From contig MGBA01000012.1 of the NCBI GenBank assembly GCA_001789965.1, positions 1-61,389 on the forward strand: DNA of 61,389 nt. Reading direction: 5' to 3'. Source of the DNA: Candidatus Roizmanbacteria bacterium RIFCSPLOWO2_02_FULL_40_13. GTDB lineage: Bacteria; Patescibacteriota; Microgenomatia; UBA1406; GWC2-37-13. The stretch's first letter is position 1; the number at the start of each line of letters is the position of its first letter. The position numbers and the translations under genes were made by a program. Under the pieces are notes generated by a model. The model ran no database searches. It had not been told where the DNA came from and was given only the letters and a program-made list of their open reading frames with translations. Of the stretch, positions 33,070 to 41,193 are shown one piece after another.

Positions 33070-33121
33070 AAATTAAGGGGCAAGGCGCGGAGAAGAGAGA
33101 AGAGGGTAGTTTCACGGACGT

Positions 33122-33176
33122 GCATTAATTAACCTATAGTAAGTATTTGACGACTATAGGTTATTTTAATTAATGC
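33122..33176. repeat. Long imperfect inverted repeat at the left edge of the gene-free tract
   Basis: GCATTAATTAACCTATAGT (33122-33140) pairs with ACTATAGGTTA plus AATTAATGC (33153-33176), whose arm has a 5-base insertion. The loop is 12 bases. A hairpin or the end of a decayed element are both possible. Confidence 0.6.
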
Positions 33177-33841
33177 CAAAATAAAGCTATTATTTTATAA
33201 TCAACAAAATTCGAACAATATTTTGAAGCTAAAAACACTATTTTAGACTATTACTACACTCTAGAATATATCTCCATATCGAACTATATCAATTCCAGCC
33301 TCGAAAGCGGGAAATATAGCCTCAAAAATTAATAAACAGACTAATCTGACAGGCTAAACTACGCTCTTACGCAAAACTATCTTATATTTTTAGCCTTTAA
33401 TATCAATATTTAGACTATTATGACAATCTAAATAAAACTATTTGTGGAGAGCTCTGCCCGGGAAGAGAGGCGTGGGAGGCATTGTAAGAAATAACACTTT
33501 AACAAATAGAAATATTAGCTTTGAAAATTTAATTTTGGCTTATCGTAACAGTCTGAAACTAACTCTATTCGATGTCATCAATACTGCACTATTTAGCCTC
33601 AAAAGTATCAATTTGGGCTGACACAACAGTCTAAATTAAACGACATCCAAAACCCGGAAGAGAAGAAGATGTGAGTAGCAGGTTAACTGAAGAAATGACA
33701 GAAAACAAAGAACCACGAGCATTTTTAAAAGAAGTAATAGATTCCTAAGGCAGAGTGGTGCTCTTCCCGAAAACAGATATATCGCAAAATTCCCGGAGGC
33801 ATTTTTAGAGGGACATGAACTAGGAGAATGAAGTCACTACA

Positions 33842-33869
33842 ACGTCGTAAATTGTATCTTTTACGACGT
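33842..33869. repeat. 10-base perfect inverted repeat inside the tract
   Basis: ACGTCGTAAA (33842-33851) and TTTACGACGT (33860-33869) are exact reverse complements with an 8-base loop. A TAGCCTCA motif follows directly. Confidence 0.6.
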
Positions 33870-34124
33870 GTATAGCCTCAGCAAGAGAGAAGGTAGGTAA
33901 AATATATAGATTTTAAATTTCAAATTCTCTTGCATTAATTCTCTATTCTTAAATGCACTGTACCCTAAAATATGCCTCATTTACCCCCTGGTCATATTGG
34001 TCCCTTTTTTGAGCTTCTACCCTATTTTTAGATATAATTTAGGTTGTTATAACAGGCTATTCTCCCCTATTCCCCGGTTTTTAGCCTCAGTTTTTTTATT
34101 TTCCATATAGTCAATTAATGAACC

Positions 34125-34152
34125 TTGAAATCATATCTTCGTCTGATATAAT
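34125..34152 (+). promoter_or_regulatory. Promoter of the tandem hot-dog gene
   Basis: TTGAAA at 34125-34130, 16-base spacer, TATAAT at 34147-34152. The ATG is 19 bases further, giving a short leader of about 13 bases. Confidence 0.6.
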
Positions 34153-34171
34153 GACCTCAACTTAAACGCAT

Positions 34172-35164
34172 ATGTCACCCGAACCGAGAAGACGACGCCC
34201 TGACGTCCCGTCAAACGAACCCAAAGATGCTGCCGGTATATTATCTACATGGTACGGAGCAGGCGCAATATACGTTGACAAAGTTGCAATATTTACAGGA
34301 CAAGGTGGTCTTAAAAAAGGGACAGGTGAGGCCGAAGTGACGTCCTTATTAGCTGACAAACAACATGATCCGGCGTATGTTGACTATCTTACATCTTCCA
34401 AACCTGACAGCGTGATAGGACGTCTATTAGTAAGTTCCGCCCACATGGTTGGACATTTTAGGGAGGATTCTGATTTTTTTCCTATTCTGCCGGGCCATAA
34501 ACAAATACGTGCAGCAGTGCAGACTCTTGAGGCATGGATGAGACAAAGGATAGGAGATCATGCATTTGCCCAGCTCCGCTCATTTGAAGGCATTCAATTT
34601 GTAAGCATGGTTCCACCGGGAAGCGAACTTGAAATTGAGGTCGCAGGAATTCGCGTTGGCGAAGCCCTTAAGGGAGATCGTATGGTTTCAGCTGACGTAA
34701 AGATTGTAAATATTGCAAATGAAGGAAAACCTGCGGCAATAATCAATGGTTTGGTTATTGAAACGCGCAAAGAGGTCCCTTATTCTCATAATTCAAGTTT
34801 GACCGCTGACCAAATGATGGAAGGCGTGGCTCAGACTGCAGGACTTGTAAGCGGCGTAATGAGTGCCGAAAGTACTACTAGGGTGCCTCTTTTCGTAAAC
34901 ATTGGTCCAACCAGATTCTTACAGGAAGTAGCAAGCGGTCTGCCGGTAGTATATGAAGTTGAGGTCGAATCGGTTGAGGCCGAATCAAAAGAGCCGAGCG
35001 AATTTAACGCTTCTGCGAAAATAACATTCGGCGGCGGAACAAGAATTGGTACAAGCGAAGGAGTAAGGGCAATGGTATTGCCAAAAACATCAGTAGACAA
35101 GCTTTATGAAAAAGCAGTGGATGCCGTCTCAGCGTACCGCGAACAAGCTCTAGGTGATTCTTAA
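34172..35164 (+). CDS. Tandem hot-dog-fold protein, FabZ/FabA dehydratase-like
   Basis: A 330-residue soluble protein that reads as two hot-dog folds. The first half has SSAHMVGHFREDSDFFPILP then GHKQIRAAVQTLEAW (about 88-122), close to the FabZ catalytic GHFP...P(G) motif; the second half has SLTADQMMEGVAQTAGLVSG and FVNIGPTRFLQEVASGLPV (about 209-257), like the dimer half with the PGVLxxE-type helix and the substrate FxxxVxPG loop. FabZ-like enzymes dehydrate 3-hydroxyacyl-ACP. CPR bacteria often lack fatty acid synthesis, so a role in lipid use or a non-enzymatic role is open. Own promoter; the 657-residue unknown follows. Confidence 0.68.
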   Translation: MSPEPRRRRPDVPSNEPKDAAGILSTWYGAGAIYVDKVAIFTGQGGLKKGTGEAEVTSLLADKQHDPAYVDYLTSSKPDSVIGRLLVSSAHMVGHFREDSDFFPILPGHKQIRAAVQTLEAWMRQRIGDHAFAQLRSFEGIQFVSMVPPGSELEIEVAGIRVGEALKGDRMVSADVKIVNIANEGKPAAIINGLVIETRKEVPYSHNSSLTADQMMEGVAQTAGLVSGVMSAESTTRVPLFVNIGPTRFLQEVASGLPVVYEVEVESVEAESKEPSEFNASAKITFGGGTRIGTSEGVRAMVLPKTSVDKLYEKAVDAVSAYREQALGDS

Positions 35165-35231
35165 CCCTTCTCAATAAGAAATGGCCTACTCTCTCAATCT
35201 GAGCTTAATTATGCTATAATGACCGATTAAT

Positions 35232-37205
35232 ATGGCTAGTACACCAGCAGAAGGATTCGTAATGTTTAGCAGACATTTAAAGCTTGGACACGACGCGGAT
35301 CCTTTAAGAAAAGAGATGGATTCTACAAATAGAGAAATAGCGATGTGGAATGAGACACTCCCTCTCTTAGTAGTAAATAATCCTCGAAGTGAGCAATTAG
35401 TACTCGAAATAGGCAGATCAGGCGGAATCTTACAAAGGACGAAGGCTTTTATGACCGAACTTTTACAACCCACAGAGGATCACAGTCGAGATGTAAACGA
35501 TGCGTTCCTTCTCATCGGAGCTCAGATGACCTGTCTTGAGCAGGTAGAAAAACAGACAGCGCTTTTTGGAGATCTCGCCAACGGAGACCACAAGGAGCAG
35601 ATAGACAGAGTCGTTGAACTTGATGCATTCAGACATTCAACCGCACTTTTCGTTAAGCTCTGTGGTGTAACTTTTCGAGAAATAGCGGAAGATAGAGGTC
35701 CCGCGACCATAGCAGCATTTCTGAATTTTATTGTTGAACCTCAACTTTTTATGCAGGTAATTGGTGATGTGACCCTGGAAGAATTTATTGGAGAAAATCA
35801 AGATTACCCTGCAGGAAAATATCCCAATATCACAAAACAAGGACTTCATTTGGCAATCGTCTTGCTTCTTGGATTAGACAACGTTGACAGAGAACTCATG
35901 TTTCGTGAATCCAGAGATCTTGGATCAAGAGGTCAAGCTGCTACAAATGCTCTTAGACTAATAGATAACCTTAATCAGAGACGCAAAGAAACGGGTGATA
36001 TATTACTTAACCCAGAGAAAGCACCTGAAAAACACGACGAGCTAGTAGGCGTCATTGGTCGATATATTGCAGAAGACGATCCTGAAGAGAGGGCTTTATT
36101 GTGTGCTCTTCGAAATATGATGTTGTTGGAAGAAGATCAAATTGCTCGTGTCTATAGAAAAACACGAGAACTAGCTAATGAAAGAGAGGGTTCAGATATC
36201 TACAATAAAATTGCAGATCGATTAATAAAATATTTGAAGGATCACCCTAAAGAATTCGGTTCTTTTACGCATCCTGACGATGCCGAAGCTATATTTGATG
36301 CGTCTCAGTTAGATCCTGATCGACTTGAAAGTCTTTTGTGGGAAGAGATTAGTAAAGAAGCTCAGGAGATAATTAGATTCTCGTATCGTAAAAAGTTCGA
36401 CGTTGATCCATCTATTATTTCTGAAGGTCTTGGCTTTTCTCAAGTCGGCTCGATTCAAGTCGAATTTAAACCACAGCATCCCCGCTCAGCATACATCGTC
36501 ATTGAATGGAAGAAAGAAGATTCAGAAGAGTCAATACGATTCGAATTCGAATTGAATGCAAAAGAAAAGAAATTAAAGTGGTCGATACTGGACTCGCCTG
36601 ACGATCCCAATCTAGAAGAAAATTTAGTAGCGTTGAAGATGGCTTGCGAATCACTCGCTCATGTAGCGCTTACGGATATAAGACGACAGAGACAAGAAGA
36701 AGTAGCTTCTCATTCGCAACCAGCAAGGATTCATAGCACCAGGGAGATTCAGCAAAATGATGGCATCCCGGGCGAAAAAAGACGCAAAAAAAGACTTGCT
36801 CGTAAAAAAGAAAGCAACGGAGATAAGGGAATTCATGAAGGTCGGCCAAATGGGAATCCTCAACCAAAAGACAAGAAATTGATAGAGGGAGCAGATGATG
36901 AAGAATCCGGAAAAATATGGGAAGGAATGGCAAAGAGGGTTACAAAGCACGTAGCTCAGGTCACTCGCGCAATAAAAAGATTTTCCGAAGAAGGAGTCGG
37001 CGTCCTTCATCATTATAAGAGCGGTTCCAATGGGAAGAAAGATGGAGATTTGTACACACTTCAGGTTCAAACACCAGGTCAGACCGTATGGGTGATACTC
37101 CGCAAGCATGAAGACGAAGGAAGCGAAAAAGAAGAAAAAGCTGAGCATTACAGTGTGGAAGATGTGACTCCCATAGATAAAAAAATTCATCACTCTAAGC
37201 GCTAG
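35232..37205 (+). CDS. Large uncharacterised soluble protein
   Basis: A 657-residue protein without membrane helices. The N-terminal 280 residues are helical (for example EMDSTNREIAMWNETLPLLV), the middle (about 290-500) has DEDDPEERALL-like acidic segments and VQVEFKPQHP / SAYIVIEWKKEDSEESIRFE beta-rich parts, and the C-terminal 150 have a basic low-complexity run (GEKRRKKRLARKKES), then YSVEDVTPI near the end. No family is recognised. It lies after the tandem hot-dog gene on the same strand with its own -10 (TATAAT 35215-35220) 11 bases before the ATG. Confidence 0.7.
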   Translation: MASTPAEGFVMFSRHLKLGHDADPLRKEMDSTNREIAMWNETLPLLVVNNPRSEQLVLEIGRSGGILQRTKAFMTELLQPTEDHSRDVNDAFLLIGAQMTCLEQVEKQTALFGDLANGDHKEQIDRVVELDAFRHSTALFVKLCGVTFREIAEDRGPATIAAFLNFIVEPQLFMQVIGDVTLEEFIGENQDYPAGKYPNITKQGLHLAIVLLLGLDNVDRELMFRESRDLGSRGQAATNALRLIDNLNQRRKETGDILLNPEKAPEKHDELVGVIGRYIAEDDPEERALLCALRNMMLLEEDQIARVYRKTRELANEREGSDIYNKIADRLIKYLKDHPKEFGSFTHPDDAEAIFDASQLDPDRLESLLWEEISKEAQEIIRFSYRKKFDVDPSIISEGLGFSQVGSIQVEFKPQHPRSAYIVIEWKKEDSEESIRFEFELNAKEKKLKWSILDSPDDPNLEENLVALKMACESLAHVALTDIRRQRQEEVASHSQPARIHSTREIQQNDGIPGEKRRKKRLARKKESNGDKGIHEGRPNGNPQPKDKKLIEGADDEESGKIWEGMAKRVTKHVAQVTRAIKRFSEEGVGVLHHYKSGSNGKKDGDLYTLQVQTPGQTVWVILRKHEDEGSEKEEKAEHYSVEDVTPIDKKIHHSKR

Positions 37206-37237
37206 TTCTTCCCATTCCTCAGGTATAATAAATCTCA

Positions 37238-38155
37238 ATGAATTCTATCCTACAGGTTTCAAATCTTTCCAAACGATTTGGCACTTTTACCGCTGTAGAC
37301 AACATTTCTTTTAGCCTTAAAAAGGGTGAGGTTCTTGGATTGCTTGGGCCCAATGGCGCGGGAAAATCAACGACCATTCAAATGCTCCTTGGCATAACGA
37401 CCCAGTCTTCCGGGGCGATTTCTTATTTTGGTAAAGACTTTGACAAATATAAAAGAGAGTCTTTACAGAGGATAAATTTTGCATCGTCCTTTAATAGCCT
37501 GCAGGGAAAGATTTCCGTGCTTGAAAATCTATTAGTATTCGCCCTTTTATATGACGTGAAAAATCCAATGGCAAAAATCAAAGAGCTTTTAACGTATTTC
37601 GAAATGGAAGATTTGAAAGATAAGGAATATTGGGATTTATCATCAGGACAAAGGACGCGGATTAATATTGTGAAGTCCCTCATTAATGATCCGGAGATTA
37701 TCTTGATGGATGAACCAACCGCCTCACTTGATCCCGATATAGCTGACAAACTCATAAGCCTTATTGAAAGATTGAGAGAAAATAAAAACCTTTCCATTAT
37801 TTATACCAGTCATGATATGGATGAAGTTTCGCGTCTATGCGACCGCGTGGTCTTTTTAGATCAGGGAAAAATCGTAGCTGAGGACACTCCATTAGGACTC
37901 ACAAAAAGGATTAAAAATGCTAGACTGCAGCTCACATTTGACGGTAAAAAATCTGATTTAGAAAAACTTTTAAAAACCGATAAACTCAAGTATCAATTCA
38001 TCAATGATTACGTCGTCCATATCGTGGCAAAAGAAAAAGAGATTCCGACAATAATTTTTAAGGCAAGCGAAGCAGGAGTATGGATTACTGACATCGAAGT
38101 TAGTAAGCCGACACTTGAAGACTTTTTTTTACAAATTGCACGAATCAAAAAATGA
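37238..38155 (+). CDS. ABC exporter ATP-binding subunit
   Basis: A 305-residue ABC ATPase of the drug/polysaccharide exporter type. Walker A is GPNGAGKST (about 38-46), the Q-loop is near 81, the signature is LSSGQRTR (about 136-143), Walker B is IILMDEPTASLDP (about 155-167), and the H-loop is in TSHDMDEV (about 189-196). The C-terminal extension (about 220-305) is of the DUF4162-like kind. With the adjacent ABC-2 permease it forms an exporter, probably for a glycan or lipid given the neighbours. TATAAT at 37224-37229 ends 8 bases before the ATG; the permease overlaps its end by 4 bases. Confidence 0.93.
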   Translation: MNSILQVSNLSKRFGTFTAVDNISFSLKKGEVLGLLGPNGAGKSTTIQMLLGITTQSSGAISYFGKDFDKYKRESLQRINFASSFNSLQGKISVLENLLVFALLYDVKNPMAKIKELLTYFEMEDLKDKEYWDLSSGQRTRINIVKSLINDPEIILMDEPTASLDPDIADKLISLIERLRENKNLSIIYTSHDMDEVSRLCDRVVFLDQGKIVAEDTPLGLTKRIKNARLQLTFDGKKSDLEKLLKTDKLKYQFINDYVVHIVAKEKEIPTIIFKASEAGVWITDIEVSKPTLEDFFLQIARIKK

Positions 38156-38946
38156 AATTGCATCTTCATACAATAAAAGCGATTTTACTCCAGGAGTTTT
38201 ACATGACAAAAAGATCCCTTGAAATAATAGTGGACGTTTTTTACTTCTCAGTGGTTACGGTGGTAGTGTACGGTCTTACCACGAGTTACTTTACCAGACA
38301 ATCAAATCAGATCTATCCCCACTACTTATATGTGGGTTTGTTGTTGTGGGAAATAATAAGAATAAATCAGTACACATTGTCAGTAGGAGCTTTATGGAAT
38401 ATCTGGTCTCACAACTTGACCAATATGTTTGTGGGTCCTTTGTCAATTGCCGAATACCTTTTTTCCTATATGTTTTCCGGCTTATTCAAATCAATAATCG
38501 TTTTTGTAGGGATTTCATTGATGGCGAAATATTTATTTCAATTTGATATTTTCTCTCTCGGATGGATAAATTTAACGACCTTCTATATCAATCTCACTAT
38601 CTTTTCATGGACTACCGGAATACTCATTCTCGGTCTCATATTTAAATACGGAACCCGGATTCAGTCAATCGCATGGGGATTGGTATTTATTTTTCAGCCT
38701 TTAACCGCTTCGTTTTTTCCGGTTGATGCTTTGCCGCCACTACTTCAGAAGGTCGCATATTTCATGCCGCCTACCTATGTATTTGAAGCAGCTCGAGCAG
38801 GTCTCACTAATCCCCTAGTCGACTGGCATAGTTTTTGGATTTCCCTTGGATTGAATGTTGTATATTTTGCATTATCGATCTGGTATTTTAACGCGATGTT
38901 TAACTCATCAAAGATGAACGGCCAGTTTGTTAAAAATGAAAGTTGA
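38152..38946 (+). CDS. ABC-2 type exporter permease
   Basis: A 264-residue membrane protein with six helices of the ABC-2 family. The helix region includes VVTVVVYGLTTSYF (about 28-41), IVFVGISLMAKYLFQFDIF, TTGILILGLIFKYGTRIQSI and the family end FFPVDALPPLLQKVAYFMPP (about 183-203, the P-rich loop before the last helix). It is the membrane partner of the ATPase it overlaps by 4 bases. The substrate is unknown but could be a wall or surface polymer, since a FemAB-like transferase follows in the same run. Confidence 0.9.
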   Translation: MKLHLHTIKAILLQEFYMTKRSLEIIVDVFYFSVVTVVVYGLTTSYFTRQSNQIYPHYLYVGLLLWEIIRINQYTLSVGALWNIWSHNLTNMFVGPLSIAEYLFSYMFSGLFKSIIVFVGISLMAKYLFQFDIFSLGWINLTTFYINLTIFSWTTGILILGLIFKYGTRIQSIAWGLVFIFQPLTASFFPVDALPPLLQKVAYFMPPTYVFEAARAGLTNPLVDWHSFWISLGLNVVYFALSIWYFNAMFNSSKMNGQFVKNES

Positions 38947-38947
38947 C

Positions 38948-39967
38948 ATGATGAATATTCAGATTGTTGAGTCCAAACAAGACTGGGAGACTTTTTTACA
39001 GATTCATCCCGAGGCGAATTTTTTGCAGTCATGGCAGTGGGGAGAGTTTCAAAAAGCGCTGGGAAAAACAGTAATCCGTACCGGACTTTATAAGGATGGA
39101 AAGCTCGCCGGAGTCTTTCTTTCGGTTGTTGAGCCTGCGAAAAGAGGAAGATATATGACGGTTGCAGGAGGGCCAATCCTCGATCTGTCAGATCAGCAAT
39201 CCTTTGAGGCGTTTGTATCCGAAGTGTCCCGAATCGCTAAGGAAAATTCGTGCGTATTTGTGCGGGTTCGGCCTCAACTTATTGAAAATGAGATTTCTAA
39301 AAAGCTGTTTGAAAAAGCAGGCTTTAAATCTGCTCCGATGCACCTAACCGCCGATCTTACTTCTCAACTCGATCTCTCTCAAGATGAAGAGACACTGCTC
39401 CGCAATATGCGAAAAAACACCCGATATGAGATAAATAAAGCCATTAAGGAAGGAATCCGGATAGAGGCCTCTTCTGATCCTGCAAATATCAAGGAATTCT
39501 ACGATCTACAGCTTGAGACCGCAAAGAGGCATGATTTTGTGCCGTTTTCCTATGAATTTCTTCACGAGCAGTTTAAAGCGTTTGTTCAAAACAATAGCGT
39601 TCTTCTTTATAAAGCATATAAAGACAACAAGCTTCTTGCCGAGGCGTTTATCATCTTTTACGGCTCTGAGGCGACCTATCACTATGGCGCAAGCACCGAT
39701 GAAGGTCGCAATTATCCCGGTGCATATCTGATTCAATGGGAGGCTATAAAAGAGGCTAAGAAACGCGGCATATCAAGATATAACTTCTGGGGTGTGGAAC
39801 GCCTAGATAATCCAAAGCACCGGTTCTATGGTGTTTCCGTATTCAAGCGCGGATTCGGCGGCCAGGACGTCCAGTATCTCCACGCCCAAGACCTCGTAAT
39901 GAACCCCGTAGCTTACTCCTTGAATTATGCGCTGGAGACAATAAGAAGGAAATCACGACGCCTCTAA
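38948..39967 (+). CDS. FemAB/FemX-like peptidyltransferase (lipid II amino-acid transferase)
   Basis: A 339-residue protein of the FemAB double-GNAT fold. Recognisable parts are FLQSWQWGEFQKALGKTVIR (about 25-44), GRYMTVAGGPILDLSD (about 70-85), MRKNTRYEINKAIKEGI (about 152-168, a FemABX signature) and FYGSEATYHYGASTDEGRNY / PGAYLIQWEAI (about 232-262). These enzymes use aminoacyl-tRNA to add amino acids to lipid II or the peptidoglycan stem. It follows the ABC permease with a tiny gap; the start is ambiguous between 38936, 38948 and 38951. Overlaps the convergent DegT gene by 15 bases. Confidence 0.85.
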   Translation: MMNIQIVESKQDWETFLQIHPEANFLQSWQWGEFQKALGKTVIRTGLYKDGKLAGVFLSVVEPAKRGRYMTVAGGPILDLSDQQSFEAFVSEVSRIAKENSCVFVRVRPQLIENEISKKLFEKAGFKSAPMHLTADLTSQLDLSQDEETLLRNMRKNTRYEINKAIKEGIRIEASSDPANIKEFYDLQLETAKRHDFVPFSYEFLHEQFKAFVQNNSVLLYKAYKDNKLLAEAFIIFYGSEATYHYGASTDEGRNYPGAYLIQWEAIKEAKKRGISRYNFWGVERLDNPKHRFYGVSVFKRGFGGQDVQYLHAQDLVMNPVAYSLNYALETIRRKSRRL

Positions 39968-41167
39968 GGCGACTATATCAAGGACCCTCTCCGCTTCCTT
40001 TTGGGAAACTGTGGTTGGAAGGTTGAGGATTTTCGAGCATATGTTTTCAGCGACAGGACAACTGCCGGTTTGATATCCCAACTTTTCCAGTGGTAATTCT
40101 TTCGGTCCGACTACCTGGTCATACCAGCGCCCGATGAAAAGATTCTTCCTTTTCGCGGTAACGATTACTTTTTCACGGTCTTGGGAAAGGAGTGGAAATC
40201 TGATAAGCGGCTCAGGCTTGGAGGTCTCTTTATTTTTAAAAAAGTGCGATTTATATTGGCTTACTGCATATAGCCTATTAGCATTAATTTGATCAAATTG
40301 TTTAAACTGATTTAAAAGGAGGTGTGCCAGTGCATTTGGGTATGCTTTTATGAAGATCGGATCAAACTCTCCCCTCTTCTCTATTGGGGAAACTTCCCGT
40401 GGAACCACTTGTAAAATATTCAGAACTGCATGAACGACTTTTCCCAAATATACATCATATGTCTTCTTGATAAAGAACGCCATTGGCTTGTACCAAAGGG
40501 CTTTCCAGACAAAGGTCGCTGACGGATAACTGGATGCTTTTTCTACCTCTTTCAGTTTTTTATTGACCATTTCATCAGCTGAAAGTATTGCTCCCCCAAA
40601 GACCGAAGAGAGACTTTTTGAGCGCCCAAAAGAAAGAAGCAATATTGATCTTTGAGGCTTTGTATCAATAGTTTTAGAGCTAAAGGAATAGAAACCATGA
40701 GCCAAATCCTCTATTACCAGGAGGTCCCTTTCTTTTGCAAATGCGAGTATTTTTTCACGGTTCTTCGGCAACATCCCGAAAGTATGTTGAAGAACTAAGA
40801 CCTTGGTTTGAGGAGTAATTTTTCTTTTCAGATCTTCAATGTCCATAGAAAACGTCTGAGGTTCAATGTCAATATAAAGAGGTTTTAGCTTCAATTCTAT
40901 GAGGGGAAGGACTACGGCTTCACAGGTGAAACCCTGTACCGCCACTTCTGAATTCTCGGCGAGACTCAAAGCCTGTAAGACTCTGTATAAAGCCGCTCGT
41001 CCTGTAAGGTACAGAAAAACCTCATATGGTCCAAAGATACGTTTTAGTTTCTGTTTCAATCTTCCTATGGCTTTTCCTTTTCTCCATCGCCATGGTCTCA
41101 CGAGCATTAAAAGTGCGGCATACGCATCTGAAGAGGATTCATTAGGAGCAAAGTCTGCCGAGATCAT
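39953..41167 (-). CDS. DegT/DnrJ/EryC1-family PLP-dependent aminotransferase-like enzyme
   Basis: A 404-residue PLP enzyme. The cofactor features are LYLTGRAALYRVLQAL (about 51-66, phosphate loop), IEDLAHGF (about 151-158, the Asp that binds the pyridine N) and LSFGRSKSLSSVFGGA (about 177-192) holding the Schiff-base Lys. Family members aminate keto sugars for surface glycans, but some DegT-like proteins have lost that function. It is the last gene of a four-gene minus-strand envelope run (DsbA-like, hydrolase, Mur ligase, this), 26 bases after the Mur ligase stop. Exact substrate unknown. Confidence 0.82.
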   Translation of the reverse strand: MISADFAPNESSSDAYAALLMLVRPWRWRKGKAIGRLKQKLKRIFGPYEVFLYLTGRAALYRVLQALSLAENSEVAVQGFTCEAVVLPLIELKLKPLYIDIEPQTFSMDIEDLKRKITPQTKVLVLQHTFGMLPKNREKILAFAKERDLLVIEDLAHGFYSFSSKTIDTKPQRSILLLSFGRSKSLSSVFGGAILSADEMVNKKLKEVEKASSYPSATFVWKALWYKPMAFFIKKTYDVYLGKVVHAVLNILQVVPREVSPIEKRGEFDPIFIKAYPNALAHLLLNQFKQFDQINANRLYAVSQYKSHFFKNKETSKPEPLIRFPLLSQDREKVIVTAKRKNLFIGRWYDQVVGPKELPLEKLGYQTGSCPVAENICSKILNLPTTVSQKEAERVLDIVALEAS

Positions 41168-41193
41168 ATTGAGATAATTGTATCAGAAATTAC

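Larger units (their letters stand above)
33070..34171. repeat. 1.1 kb gene-free tract with diverged palindromic repeats
   Basis: No frame with support is found in this 1102-base stretch. It contains at least six imperfect copies of a palindromic core of about 24 bases whose ideal half is TTTAGACTGTTA followed by its reverse complement: 33242-33265, 33335-33358, 33409-33432, 33533-33558, 33612-33635 and 34038-34061. A second motif, TTTAGCCTCAAAA, recurs between them (33316, 33390, 33592, 33871, 34080). Two units, 33350-33432 and 33545-33635, align along about 80 bases. A separate inverted repeat sits at each side (33122-33176 and 33842-33869). GAAGAG-rich patches lie at 33090, 33461 and 33656. 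Meaning unknown. Confidence 0.7.

Noticed and set aside
33242-34061. CRISPR array
   Set aside because: The repeats are diverged, spacing varies from 74 to over 400 bases, and no cas gene is present.
33242-34061. Integron attC array
   Set aside because: Cores contain GTTATAAC but lack the conserved attC R and L boxes, and there are no cassette genes or IntI; the only tyrosine recombinase is a XerC/D-type at 51.9 kb.
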